The notes beneath the pieces were generated by a model. The model was given only the letters and a program-made list of their open reading frames with translations, was not told the DNA's origin and did no database searches. From assembly GCA_016700175.1 (NCBI GenBank), contig CP065003.1:2118001-2182000 (forward strand): 64,000 bases of DNA, in the 5' to 3' direction. The first letter of the stretch is position 1. Every line of letters starts with the position of its first letter. Positions 47,194-55,987 of the stretch are shown piece by piece. Source of the stretch: Acidobacteriota bacterium (lineage in GTDB: Bacteria > Acidobacteriota > Blastocatellia > Pyrinomonadales > Pyrinomonadaceae). The translations under genes were made by a program, and so were the position numbers.

Positions 47194-47784
47194 TTGAGCG
47201 ATTACGACGCAATTATGCGATACACCTGGATCGGGGTGGCTACGAAGATCGGCGGCGGGCTGATCGCGGCCGGAGTCGAGAGCACGACCGGCATAATGTT
47301 CAACGCGCTGAACCCCAACTGGGCGAGGCCATTTACTATCGAGAGCATACGGCTGCAGCTCGGGCTCGGCGGGGGTATAGGCGTCAGCGTCGTAATGGTC
47401 TTCAACTGCAGCAGCATATTCTCGATCAGCGGGACGGACGTCAACGACTGGGGCGTCAATTTTACGCTCGGGCCCAACTGGACTGCAGTGGTGAAGAACC
47501 TGACCCGGCTGGGGTTTTTCGGAAAGGCGATGAAGGTCAAGGGCCTTCTGAAATCGGCGAATTCTGTCGAGGCGATGAAGGACGCGAAGATCATTTCCAA
47601 GCTCACCCCTTCCGACATGGAAGGTCTCAAGAACGGAGTGAACTACTTCTGGAATGCCAACGATCTCGCGAAGAGGGGCAGCGACACGGTGATAAGCGCG
47701 CTGGACGTTCCCGGCGCGGGCGTAGGCGCCGAGATCGCCGTTTGCCCGATAATCAAGGGCAAGTTCAATGTTCTTCCCTGGTAA
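47194..47784 (+). CDS. Protein of unknown function with glycine-rich hydrophobic core
   Basis: A 196-residue protein starting at a TTG at 47194, with AAGGGAGGACAAGG just upstream. The first ~80 residues are glycine-rich and hydrophobic (ATKIGGGLIAAGVESTTG, LGLGGGIGVSVVMVFNCSS), and a charged helical part follows (FFGKAMKVKGLLKSANSVEA). No signal peptide is obvious. I do not recognise the family. It is followed by the small transcription unit at 47839-48048. Confidence 0.55.
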   Translation: MSDYDAIMRYTWIGVATKIGGGLIAAGVESTTGIMFNALNPNWARPFTIESIRLQLGLGGGIGVSVVMVFNCSSIFSISGTDVNDWGVNFTLGPNWTAVVKNLTRLGFFGKAMKVKGLLKSANSVEAMKDAKIISKLTPSDMEGLKNGVNYFWNANDLAKRGSDTVISALDVPGAGVGAEIAVCPIIKGKFNVLPW

Positions 47785-47838
47785 CAACGCAGGGTTTTGC
47801 AGGAAACACGGACAACCGGGACCGTGCCCGGAAAAACC

Positions 47839-47868
47839 TTGACTTATACTTTAAGCCTCCTCTACTAT
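47839..47868 (+). promoter_or_regulatory. Sigma-70-type promoter of the small transcription unit
   Basis: TTGACT (47839-47844) and TACTAT (47863-47868) are separated by 18 bp. The predicted start is at about 47875, 12 nt before a near-perfect Shine-Dalgarno sequence. Confidence 0.65.
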
Positions 47869-47905
47869 GTGGCTGCAAACACTGAAGAAGGAGGTGATCC
47901 AAAAT

Positions 47906-47941
47906 ATGCTAAGAGATTCCAGTGAGGTGGCTGACGCCTAG
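47906..47941 (+). CDS. 11-residue open reading frame behind an extreme ribosome binding site
   Basis: MLRDSSEVADA followed by TAG. The Shine-Dalgarno sequence is far stronger than that of any other gene in the window and its spacing is suitable. The peptide is acidic and hydrophilic, with no signal or membrane character. No downstream gene in the same transcript would make it a leader peptide. Translation is inferred. Confidence 0.5.
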   Translation: MLRDSSEVADA

Positions 47942-48010
47942 ACCTTTCTAGAAATTGCTTAGTGAATTGGAAAGGTTGTCGCTTCAGGCTAATCCAAACA
48001 GTTCACCGGA

Positions 48011-48048
48011 AAAGCCGCACGGGACGAAACAGGCCCGGCGGCTTTTTT
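48011..48048 (+). terminator. Intrinsic terminator (copy a of a repeated terminator)
   Basis: AAAGCCGC and GCGGCTTT pair around an inner CGGG/CCCG, followed by a run of six T. It is almost identical over ~43 bp to the terminator at 48802-48838. Confidence 0.88.
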
Positions 48049-48110
48049 CCTTTCTGCTATCATCTACGGTGATCGATTGCCTCCGATTGTCAGATCAGTA
48101 GGTTCATTCA

Positions 48111-48719
48111 ATGAAGTTGAAGATCGTAGGTATTGCATTGTTGGCTGCATCCTCTGCCGTTCTTCTCAATACCGTGACTTCCTATGTTGCGGAATCGCAA
48201 AAAAGTTCTGACGGCGTTACCCACACTCAATCAAGATTTCGGCTCGTTTCCAAGTCCGATTACGGCGAATCTGCCTCCTATATTTTCCACTCTTCTCAAG
48301 AACGGCTTTTCAAGACTTATGACGACTGCATCGGTTGTCCACCTTGCGAAGACGGAGACACTCAGCTCTACCGTCAGTTTATGTCGAAAGAACACGCCGA
48401 GGAATCTATTGCAGGATACGCAGAGCCGGACTCTGACTGGGAGATCGTGGAACCGAAGTCGGCGCGTAAGAGCGGCGGACTTCGGCAAATCGCTGTCATA
48501 AAGAATCTCTTTGGAAGGACCCTTTATGCGAGAATCCTGTGGATTGAACCGACAAAGCGAACCTATGCTTACTGGTTTATTGCAGCACCAACGGTTGAGC
48601 TCGCCAAAGAATTCGAACAGAGCCGAGCTTTTCGAGAGGCATTAAAATCCATTCCTCCAGAGCCACCTGAATGCGAGACTTACGGTTCAAACTCGGCAAA
48701 CTACGACTGGTGCAGATGA
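48111..48719 (+). CDS. Exported protein of unknown function
   Basis: A 202-residue protein with an N-terminal signal sequence or anchor (KIVGIALLAASSAVLLNTV). The mature part contains a CIGCPPC cysteine cluster (about residues 73-79), a second Cys pair near the C-terminus, and aromatic-rich strands (YARILWIEPTKRTYAYWF). Gene composition is more AT-rich than its neighbours, which may point to recent acquisition. I do not recognise it. It is followed by a terminator. Confidence 0.6.
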   Translation: MKLKIVGIALLAASSAVLLNTVTSYVAESQKSSDGVTHTQSRFRLVSKSDYGESASYIFHSSQERLFKTYDDCIGCPPCEDGDTQLYRQFMSKEHAEESIAGYAEPDSDWEIVEPKSARKSGGLRQIAVIKNLFGRTLYARILWIEPTKRTYAYWFIAAPTVELAKEFEQSRAFREALKSIPPEPPECETYGSNSANYDWCR

Positions 48720-48801
48720 AACCGATGGTCTTCTTTGAGCGTTTCGCTTGATCAATGTCTGATCGGGAAGAGCAGTAAAGCCGTGAATCGAGTCACCGGA
48801 T

Positions 48802-48838
48802 AAGCCGCGCGGGACGAAAGAGGCCCGGCGGCTTTTTT
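48802..48838 (+). terminator. Intrinsic terminator (copy b)
   Basis: AAGCCGC and GCGGCTT pair with an inner CGGG/CCCG and a run of six T. The flanking TCACCGGA is shared with copy a, so the two are duplicates rather than chance look-alikes. Confidence 0.88.
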
Positions 48839-48855
48839 CTTTTGGTGTCGACCTC

Positions 48856-49524
48856 CTACCTCAGCACCGAATCGAGAAAAGCCTTCCAGGCAGCGGACGT
48901 CCCGACAGTGATCATTACAACTACCGCCAGCACGAACGTCACGCAGCCGGCTATGGTCGCAGCGTGCACTTTCCTAAGTCTTTTAAGGTCGTAGACGATC
49001 ACGGAAGCCGCGGTGAGGACCCAGAGCGGGAGGATGATGCCCTCGCCAAGATCGAAGGCGCGTACGAAACGGGTAAAAGCGGGCGCGAACATCAGGATCG
49101 ACGCGAACACGATCAGGCGCTTGTGAGAATCGGGTCTCTTGCGGTTTGCCAACGCGGTGAGATACAGGCCGGCGAAACTAACCATCGCCATTACATTCGA
49201 CATTGCCACAAGCGGTTCCGCTTTCCGCTCGTAATTCGAGGCCATTACAAGGAGGCCGCTCACGAAAACGCCGGAGGCAAGGAGGATGCTGATCCTGCCA
49301 AGTCTCATATGCAGCGAGACGTTGTCCGATCTGACAAGCCCCGCCTGAGCCGCGAAAAGACCGTTCCACCCGAACATGAACACCGCGTGGATGACCAACG
49401 GAGCGGTCACGGGCGGCAGATGGTCCGCTCGTATGATCGCGTGGAGTCCGAACGAAAAGACGACCACGAAGAAGGCGGCAAGCGCGAAATAGAAGAAGAA
49501 AACCTCGCCGTTAGGCTTGTCCAT
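48856..49524 (-). CDS. Polytopic membrane protein, unknown
   Basis: A 222-residue protein with six to seven hydrophobic spans and several His residues near span ends (LVIHAVFMFGWNG, LHMRLGRISILLA, DSHKRLIVFA). That pattern is reminiscent of small heme-type or DUF2306-like membrane proteins, but it is not specific enough to assign. It is transcribed towards the terminator shared with 48111-48719. Confidence 0.6.
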   Translation of the reverse strand: MDKPNGEVFFFYFALAAFFVVVFSFGLHAIIRADHLPPVTAPLVIHAVFMFGWNGLFAAQAGLVRSDNVSLHMRLGRISILLASGVFVSGLLVMASNYERKAEPLVAMSNVMAMVSFAGLYLTALANRKRPDSHKRLIVFASILMFAPAFTRFVRAFDLGEGIILPLWVLTAASVIVYDLKRLRKVHAATIAGCVTFVLAVVVMITVGTSAAWKAFLDSVLR

Positions 49525-49907
49525 ATCTGTTTATTCTCTCGGTTGGAGATCTAATAGCTGTCGCCCGCGCCTCTTCTGAAATAGAAAGAAGGGCTCTCTT
49601 TGGGAGTTCCGCGGGAGTCCCTACTGGGGATTTTCTTGAACACCTGGATTAGTGCATGGTTTCGGCGACGGGCGAATGATACTTGAATCCGGGAGCATCG
49701 CCTAAACCCGCGACACCGGCGCTTCTTTAGGAGGGCGCCGGTCCCCGCACAATGCCGTGCAGCGATCTAAGAGGTTCTTGGCGACAGGGTATCGCAACTT
49801 TTTGCCGGACCGGCCGCGCGGGACAAGAAAGATCGGCAGCTTTTTTCTTTGGAAGGCGGGCCGGTCGGGTTATATTGGTCACACTCAAAAAAACCGGAGA
49901 GACGCCG
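49525..49907. other. Hairpin-rich upstream region of the TPR gene
   Basis: No gene is seen. It holds a hairpin ACCGGCGC/GCGCCGGT (49715-49742) that overlaps an AGGAGGGCG sequence. At 49804-49848 a third, more diverged relative of the repeated terminator contains GCCGCGCGGGAC and a TTTTTTC run. The frame of the TPR gene is open through this region, but the protein starts after it. Confidence 0.55.
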
Positions 49908-51677
49908 ATGACCTTGATTTCCCATATACGGCTCGCGATGTTGCCGGTCCTGCTTTTGATCGCGACGCCGGCCGCGCTGATGGCTCAGCAGCCGACCGCC
50001 CACGAGCTTTACCGGCAAGGCGTCCTGCTGCTTCAGGAGAACAAACCCGCGGAGGCGCTCGAGAAGCTCGAAGCAAGTGTCGCGCTCGACGACACGGACC
50101 CAAGGCCGTTCGCGCTGATCGGCACTATCCATTTCACATTCGAGAATTACGGCCGTGCGGTTGAAGCATTCCGGAAGGCGGTTGAATTAAGACCGGCGGA
50201 CCCGCAGGTGCGTGCGGGATTGTGCCGTGCTTTGGCCGCTGATGGGAAAGTCCTCGAAGGGATCGAGGAATGCCGCCAGGCCGTCGCCATCGATCCGGAA
50301 TCGCAGAGGGCGAACACGGATCTGATCATCGTGCTTCAGCTTGTCAAGAGCCCTCCTCCCGATCTCGGCCGTCTTATCGAAAGAGCTCTCGCAAGATACC
50401 CGGACAACCTCGAAGTGATGGCTGTCGCCGCAGGATTTTACGAGCTCCGTGACCGCGTCAGGTCGGTTGAATTGTACGAACGCCTCGCTTCGATCCAGCC
50501 TGAGAATACTCACTGGCACATGCATCTTGCCGAGCTCTATATCGAGCTCGAACGGGACCGGGAGGCGATCGATTCGGCGAACCGTGTACTTGCGCTCGAT
50601 CCAAAGAACGCCAGGGCACATTTCTTTGTGGGACGGATCTACCTCGAACTCGGGCAGAACATCGACGCCTCTGAGGCGCTCGGTCGTTCTGTCGAACTGG
50701 ATCCGAAGAACGAAATGTACCTCCAGGTCCTTTTCGAGGCGGAGAGGGCCCGCAGGAACTATGCCGGTGCCGAAGCCGCGCTGGAAAAGCTCGTCGAGAT
50801 CAGGCCGGATTCGTTCGCATATCAGGCCGAACTGGGCGACATTCGTTTGAAGGCCTCGAAGCCGGAAGCGGCATTGGGGCCCTTTAAGAAAGCGCTTTCC
50901 CTGCGGCCGCAGGACGTTCCGATCATGGCGGGCCTTGGATTGGTCCTCACCCAGCTGGGCCGGTTCGACGAATCGATCCCTCTGCTTGAAGCCGCGAACC
51001 GGAAAGACCCTTCGAACGAAGTAGCGAAGATGTTCCTTTCGGTGAGCCGGGCCCGGCAGCAGGGGCTCGCACAACTTGACCTGATGAAAGCGAGAGCCAA
51101 GGCCGACCCTGATGACTGGCAGATCCGCCACAACCTGTTCACGACGCTCGGATACGCAAGGCGCATGGACGAGGCAGAGGTCTATGGTGAAGAGATCAGG
51201 AAGCTCGACCCTCAGGTGGCGGAAGCTTATGTGTCGATGGGGGTCGTTTACTTCTCGAACGGCGATATCCAGAAGGCGGAGGAGTCGCACCGCAAGGCGC
51301 TTTCTATTAAAGAAGATGCGGGCGCGTACCTCGGCCTCGCTCACTTCTACGAGAGAACGGATCAGCCCGAGAAGGCCATCGAGGCTTACGAGAACGTGAT
51401 CCGGGTCAAGCCTGATGTCCCCAACATAATGATCCTGTACGCGAAATACCTTCTCGACCTGGGCCTGAGGCGCCAGGCTTTGGACGTTTTCAAGCGCTCG
51501 CTTGCGCTTCAGCCACATAACGCCGAAGCGCTTCTCCACGCGGGATATTTGTCCGCGAGGCTTGGGGACATTGACGGAGCGAAGGGTTATCTCGAGACTT
51601 TGCGCGGACTGGGTTCACCAAAGGTAAACCTACTCGAACGATGCATAAGGGTCTGGACGCCGACGGAAAGGCGGTAG
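49908..51677 (+). CDS. Exported TPR-repeat protein
   Basis: A 589-residue protein. The ATG at 49908 (MTLISHIRLAMLPVLLLIATPAALMAQ) gives a signal peptide; upstream in-frame codons read through terminator-like sequence. The rest is about 14-16 tetratricopeptide repeats with the usual pattern, such as ALIGTIHFTFENYGRAVEAF and AELYIELERDREAIDSANR. It is likely a periplasmic scaffold for protein complexes, partners unknown. A strong terminator lies downstream. Confidence 0.88.
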   Translation: MTLISHIRLAMLPVLLLIATPAALMAQQPTAHELYRQGVLLLQENKPAEALEKLEASVALDDTDPRPFALIGTIHFTFENYGRAVEAFRKAVELRPADPQVRAGLCRALAADGKVLEGIEECRQAVAIDPESQRANTDLIIVLQLVKSPPPDLGRLIERALARYPDNLEVMAVAAGFYELRDRVRSVELYERLASIQPENTHWHMHLAELYIELERDREAIDSANRVLALDPKNARAHFFVGRIYLELGQNIDASEALGRSVELDPKNEMYLQVLFEAERARRNYAGAEAALEKLVEIRPDSFAYQAELGDIRLKASKPEAALGPFKKALSLRPQDVPIMAGLGLVLTQLGRFDESIPLLEAANRKDPSNEVAKMFLSVSRARQQGLAQLDLMKARAKADPDDWQIRHNLFTTLGYARRMDEAEVYGEEIRKLDPQVAEAYVSMGVVYFSNGDIQKAEESHRKALSIKEDAGAYLGLAHFYERTDQPEKAIEAYENVIRVKPDVPNIMILYAKYLLDLGLRRQALDVFKRSLALQPHNAEALLHAGYLSARLGDIDGAKGYLETLRGLGSPKVNLLERCIRVWTPTERR

Positions 51678-51725
51678 GCGTTTTGGGCACGGTGCTCAGA
51701 ATCTTTATGGATTCCGATTCGAACG

Positions 51726-51767
51726 CCGGCCGCCGCCGGCTGACCTCAGGTGCGGCCGGGTTTTTTT
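51726..51767 (+). terminator. Intrinsic terminator of the TPR gene
   Basis: CCGGCCGC and GCGGCCGG form an 8-bp stem, followed by a run of seven T, 49 bp after the stop. Confidence 0.88.
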
Positions 51768-51838
51768 GCCTGAATATGCGTGCGGAACAGTTACTGCCGC
51801 GATCACTCATCTAGATCGACTTATCTAAAACGGAAACT

Positions 51839-52441
51839 ATGCCCAAACCTTGGATCGACAGCGTCAAGAACGCGAGAAGCCTCACCGTCAGGAACAACAT
51901 AGGCTCGGGAAACTGGTCGAGCCTGTTCAGCAGGGGGCTCAGGGAGATAAACCGCCTTTTGAGTTCTTCCAGCCTGAACATTACCTTTCGGGAAGCGGCC
52001 GCCGATGCTTCCGCCGACGTCATCGTGGCGGTCGGAAACGGGCCGATCTCGTACACACACGACAACACTACTTTCACGAGTAACTTTGACGGAAAGCGGC
52101 TCCACGGATACACAGGGCTGGCAGGCCGCGAAGGCAGTCCGTATATCGAGAAAGCGTTCGTCTTCCTTCCCACGGCGCCCGAAATGCATACGCCTTCCGG
52201 CACCCGGCGCACGGGGATCCAGGTGATGACCTTGATCCTTATCCACGAGTTCGTTCATTGCTGCGGCCTTACCGATAACGACCACAGCCCGGACGATATC
52301 TTCAACGGAAACCCCACAACAAACCCAGGCAGCCGTCCGGACGGGGACCGGGTAGGGATCATGGGCAGCAACGGATACGTCTGGTTCCCGCCGTTCTTTC
52401 TGTCGAATTCTACAGTCGGGAAGATACAGAGCGTCTGGTGA
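51839..52441 (+). CDS. Metzincin-type zinc metalloprotease (matrixin-like)
   Basis: A 200-residue protein with the metzincin zinc motif HEFVHCCGLTDNDH (HExxHxxGxxx, about residues 141-154) and a likely Met-turn (VGIMGSNGYV). The rest is a small alpha/beta protease domain. There is no signal peptide, so it may be cytoplasmic or exported by another route. It could be a housekeeping protease or a toxin. The gene stands alone, 78 bp before the Tricorn-type gene on the same strand. Confidence 0.72.
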   Translation: MPKPWIDSVKNARSLTVRNNIGSGNWSSLFSRGLREINRLLSSSSLNITFREAAADASADVIVAVGNGPISYTHDNTTFTSNFDGKRLHGYTGLAGREGSPYIEKAFVFLPTAPEMHTPSGTRRTGIQVMTLILIHEFVHCCGLTDNDHSPDDIFNGNPTTNPGSRPDGDRVGIMGSNGYVWFPPFFLSNSTVGKIQSVW

Positions 52442-52517
52442 GTCTCACCCGGTGTCGTTTGCCATACGGCGATCCCGTCCTTAAAATGTCGAAAACCAAT
52501 TCCCGGAGAAATGCCCG

Positions 52518-55500
52518 ATGAAGATCTTCCCGGCGATCGCAATCGCCCTGTTCGCTTTTGTCCAGATTCCCGCGCAGTCCACCGAATATACCCTCTATAA
52601 GGACCCGACCGTCAGCCGCGACCAGATCGCATTCGCCTACGGCGGCGACCTTTGGATCGTGGCACGAGCAGGGGGTGACGCCAGACGTCTGACAACCGGA
52701 GTAGGCATCGAAGCGGATCCGTATTTCTCGCCCGACGGGCGCTGGATCGCGTTCACCGGGCAGTACGACGGGAACACTGACGTCTTCGTCATGCCTTCGG
52801 CGGGTGGCGTCCCGAAACGGCTTACATATCATCCGGCCCCCGACCAGGCGTCGGGATGGACGCCGGACGGACGTTCGGTCCTGTTTTCATCGGCGCGCGA
52901 CAGCTACGCGAACTTTCAGAGGCTCTTCACGATCGGCGTTACGGGCGGAGGGCTTCCGAACGAGATCAAACTCCCGATGGCAATACGCGGCTCGCTTTCA
53001 CCCGACGGCAAACGTGTGGCTTACGAGCCGCTTTCGCAATGGCAGGCGGACTGGAAGTATTACAAAGGAGGGCAGACCCAGCCGATCTGGATCGCGGATC
53101 TCGCAACTTCGAAGGTGGTGAAGGTCCCGCGCGAGAATTCGAATGACAAGCGCCCGATGTGGATCGGCAACCGGGTCTACTTCCTTTCGGACCGCGACAA
53201 CGGGGTCGTGACGCTGTTCAGTTACGACACCGGATCGAACCGCGTAGAGAAGGTCGTCAGCAACAACGGGCTCGACATCAAGAGCGCATCAACGAACGGA
53301 AGCGACATCGTCTATGAGCAGTTCGGCACGATCTACCTTCTGGAAAACGGATCGCGTTCGCCGAAGAAGGTGAACATACGCGTCGCAGGAGATTTTCCGG
53401 GCATCAGGCCAAGGTATGAGAACGTGGGAAGCCGGATCGCGAACGCGTCGATCTCTCCGACCGGCGTCCGTGCCGTGTTCGAAGCCCGCGGCGAGATCAT
53501 CACGGCTCCGGCCGACAAGGGGAACGCGCGGAACCTGACGAACACGACGGGAGTGATGGAGCGCGATCCGTCGTGGTCCCCGGACGGAAAGTGGATCGCG
53601 TATTTTTCGGACGAGTCCGGAGAGTACCGCCTTCACCTGACCGAACAGACCGGACTTGGAGAAACCAGGAAGATCACGCCGGGCGGCGGTCCTTCATTTT
53701 ATTCGTCTCCCATCTGGTCTCCCGACAGCAAGAAGATCGCTTATAACGACAATCACGTGAACCTTTGGGTCCTCGATGTCGAATCGGGACAGAGTACGAA
53801 AATAGATTCGAACACGTACGGCACCCAGGACGGCGTTCTCGTCCCTTCCTGGTCTTCGGACAGCAAGTGGATCGCGTACACGAAACAGCTCGACAACCGG
53901 TTGCGGGCCGTGTTTCTTTATTCGCTGGACAAGGCATCTTCGTCCAGGATCACCGACGGCCTTGGCGATGCCCGCCACGTGGTGTTCGACAAAAGCGGGA
54001 AATACCTATTCTTCACCGCGAGCACGGACGTCGGACCGACGATAAGTTTCGCGGACCTTTCAGGGATCGCGCACCAGACCTCGCGGGCCGTGTACGCCGT
54101 CGTTCTTCGCAACGATATTGAATCGCCCTTTGCGCCGGAGAGCGACGAAGAAAAGGTAAAGGAAGAGAAAAAGGAAGAGCCGAAGCCGTCGCCTTCACCT
54201 ACGGCCGAAGAAACCCCGAAGCCTGAGCCGAAGAAGGAAGAGAAGAAGGACGAATCCGTCCGGATCGACCTTGACGATATCGATCAGAGGATCGTGTCAG
54301 TACCGCAGATCCCTTCAAGGAACTACACGGGACTCTTCCCAGGCAAAGCGGGAACTCTGTTCATCACCGAGGCACCGAACGACCCGAACGGAGGCCCTCC
54401 GGGACAGGTGCTCCACAAGTTCGATCTTGAAAAGCGAAAGCTCGACGACGTCGATCGCGGAATTCGTATGTTCGCGATCTCGGCGGACGGATCGAAGATG
54501 CTCGTCCAGAAGGGCCCCGGCTGGTCCATTTCCCCCGCCGGCGCTCCTGCGAAACCCGGCGAGGGAACCGTGAAGACCTCCGAAATGCAGGTCCGGGTGG
54601 ATCCTCGCGCCGAATGGAAACAGATGTTCAACGAGATCTGGCGGGGCGAGCGCGATTTCTTCTACGATCCGGGAACTCACGGTCTCGACATCGAAAAGGC
54701 TAAACGGACGTACGCACCGTATCTGGACGCGGTCGTTCATCGCGAGGACCTGAATTATCTGTTCCGCGAGATGCTGAACCAGATCAGCGTCGGCCATATG
54801 TACATTGGCGGCGGCGATCAGCCGAGGCCGGATTTCGTGCCGGGAGGCCTGCTCGGCGCCGATTTTTCGGTCGATTCGAACAGATACCGGTTCTCGCGGG
54901 TTTACAACGGCGAGAACTGGAACCCGAACCTGAGGGCGCCTCTGACCGAGCCGGGCGTGAACGTGAAGGCCGGAGAATATCTTCTCGCGGTCAACGGACG
55001 CGAGATCACCGCTGCCGACAACGTATTCAGCCTCTTCGAAAGCACTGCCAACAAGCAGGTTGTGATCAAGGTCGGCCCTAAGGCCGACGGGTCCGACTCT
55101 AGAGAGGAAACCGTCGTGCCTGTTTCCAGCGACCGGGGGCTCCGCAACCTCGCATGGATCGAGGACAACCGACGCCTCGTCGACCGCCTTAGCGGAGGAA
55201 AGCTCGCTTACGTTTACATTCCGAACACGGGCGGGGGCGGATATTCCAGCTTCAACCGCTACTTCTTCGCGCAGACCGACAAGCAAGGGGCGGTGATCGA
55301 CGAGCGTTTCAACGGCGGCGGTCTGCTTGCCGATTACGTCGTCGAGTATCTGAATCGGGCTCAGCTCGCCAGGATCGCGTTCCGAAAAGGAAAGGACTGG
55401 AACGTGCCGGCCGGCGCGATCTACGGGCCGAAAGCGATGATAATCAATGAACTCGCGGGCTCGGGCGGAGACGCGATGCCGTGGTTCTTCAAGAAACTGG

Positions 55501-55823
55501 ACGTCGGCGCGCTGGTCGGCAAGAGGACGTGGGGAGGACTGATAGCTGCGGCCGGAATTCCGACTTTGATGGACGGAGGAAGCATACGGGCTCCGAATGG
55601 CGCCGTGTACGGGCTCGAAGGCGAATGGGAGGTCGAGAACTGGGGAGTCGCTCCGGACATAGAGGTCGAGTTCGATCCCGAGCTTTGGCGCTCCGGGCGC
55701 GATCCGCAGATCGAGAAAGCGGTCGAGTGGCTGCTTCAGGAACTGGAGAAGAACCCGCCGAAGGAATACAAGCGGCCGCCGTATCCCGATGTGCACAAGG
55801 GACGGCCGCTCGGGAAGAACTAG
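52518..55823 (+). CDS. Tricorn-type protease (S41 family), exported
   Basis: A 1,101-residue exported protease. Residues 1-19 are a signal peptide (FPAIAIALFAFVQIPAQS). About 25-560 are TolB/WD-like beta-propeller blades (YFSPDGRWIAFTGQYDG and repeats), and a Glu/Pro/Lys-rich linker covers about 538-580. The end has a PDZ domain near 800 and the S41 core with catalytic Ser near 982 (LAGSGGDAMPWFF). The order matches the Tricorn protease, which degrades oligopeptides. A Lys/Glu linker in the propeller region is longer than usual. Confidence 0.93.
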   Translation: MKIFPAIAIALFAFVQIPAQSTEYTLYKDPTVSRDQIAFAYGGDLWIVARAGGDARRLTTGVGIEADPYFSPDGRWIAFTGQYDGNTDVFVMPSAGGVPKRLTYHPAPDQASGWTPDGRSVLFSSARDSYANFQRLFTIGVTGGGLPNEIKLPMAIRGSLSPDGKRVAYEPLSQWQADWKYYKGGQTQPIWIADLATSKVVKVPRENSNDKRPMWIGNRVYFLSDRDNGVVTLFSYDTGSNRVEKVVSNNGLDIKSASTNGSDIVYEQFGTIYLLENGSRSPKKVNIRVAGDFPGIRPRYENVGSRIANASISPTGVRAVFEARGEIITAPADKGNARNLTNTTGVMERDPSWSPDGKWIAYFSDESGEYRLHLTEQTGLGETRKITPGGGPSFYSSPIWSPDSKKIAYNDNHVNLWVLDVESGQSTKIDSNTYGTQDGVLVPSWSSDSKWIAYTKQLDNRLRAVFLYSLDKASSSRITDGLGDARHVVFDKSGKYLFFTASTDVGPTISFADLSGIAHQTSRAVYAVVLRNDIESPFAPESDEEKVKEEKKEEPKPSPSPTAEETPKPEPKKEEKKDESVRIDLDDIDQRIVSVPQIPSRNYTGLFPGKAGTLFITEAPNDPNGGPPGQVLHKFDLEKRKLDDVDRGIRMFAISADGSKMLVQKGPGWSISPAGAPAKPGEGTVKTSEMQVRVDPRAEWKQMFNEIWRGERDFFYDPGTHGLDIEKAKRTYAPYLDAVVHREDLNYLFREMLNQISVGHMYIGGGDQPRPDFVPGGLLGADFSVDSNRYRFSRVYNGENWNPNLRAPLTEPGVNVKAGEYLLAVNGREITAADNVFSLFESTANKQVVIKVGPKADGSDSREETVVPVSSDRGLRNLAWIEDNRRLVDRLSGGKLAYVYIPNTGGGGYSSFNRYFFAQTDKQGAVIDERFNGGGLLADYVVEYLNRAQLARIAFRKGKDWNVPAGAIYGPKAMIINELAGSGGDAMPWFFKKLDVGALVGKRTWGGLIAAAGIPTLMDGGSIRAPNGAVYGLEGEWEVENWGVAPDIEVEFDPELWRSGRDPQIEKAVEWLLQELEKNPPKEYKRPPYPDVHKGRPLGKN

Positions 55824-55869
55824 TGGGGAACCTGATCGCGGGTCGGATCAGGTCTTGTTGGATAGATGA

Positions 55870-55938
55870 ATGCAGCGCAAAGCGCTGCTCTAAACGGCAG
55901 GATGTGCGCACAGTTTAGAGCAGCGCTTCGCGCTGCAT
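55870..55938. repeat. Perfectly aligned 26-bp inverted repeat
   Basis: Two 26-bp arms beginning ATGCAGCGC and ending CTAAAC face each other across 17 bp and differ at one position. The element lies between the convergent Tricorn and hydrolase genes. There is no T-run, so it is probably a dispersed palindrome that may also act as a bidirectional stem. Confidence 0.85.
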
Positions 55939-55987
55939 CGACCTCAACGATCCGACCACGATATCTCTTGAGGCTCCGTAGGCATTA

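Larger units (their letters stand above)
47875..48048 (+). ncRNA. Short structured transcript with an 11-codon ORF
   Basis: A self-contained unit of about 174 nt from promoter to terminator. It contains GAAGGAGGTGATCC (47887-47900), complementary over its full 14 nt to the 3' end of bacterial 16S rRNA. Then come an ATG-initiated ORF of 11 codons (47906-47941) and a hairpin pairing ACCTTTC (47942-47948) with GAAAGGT (47970-47976), with an outer GCCT/AGGC pair, and an intrinsic terminator. No other gene is in the transcript. It could be a dual small RNA/micropeptide gene, a leader, or a ribosome-binding RNA. Confidence 0.55.

Noticed and set aside
47906..47941. 11-codon ORF as a leader peptide of the gene at 48111
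   Set aside because: An intrinsic terminator separates them, and the codons are not enriched in any single amino acid as in classical attenuation. Termination control cannot be wholly excluded.
50187..51539. A 450-residue minus-strand frame
   Set aside because: It is antisense to the TPR gene and its composition is that of a reversed coding strand.
54315..55796. A 493-residue minus-strand frame
   Set aside because: It is the reverse of the Tricorn-type gene, which has clear domains.
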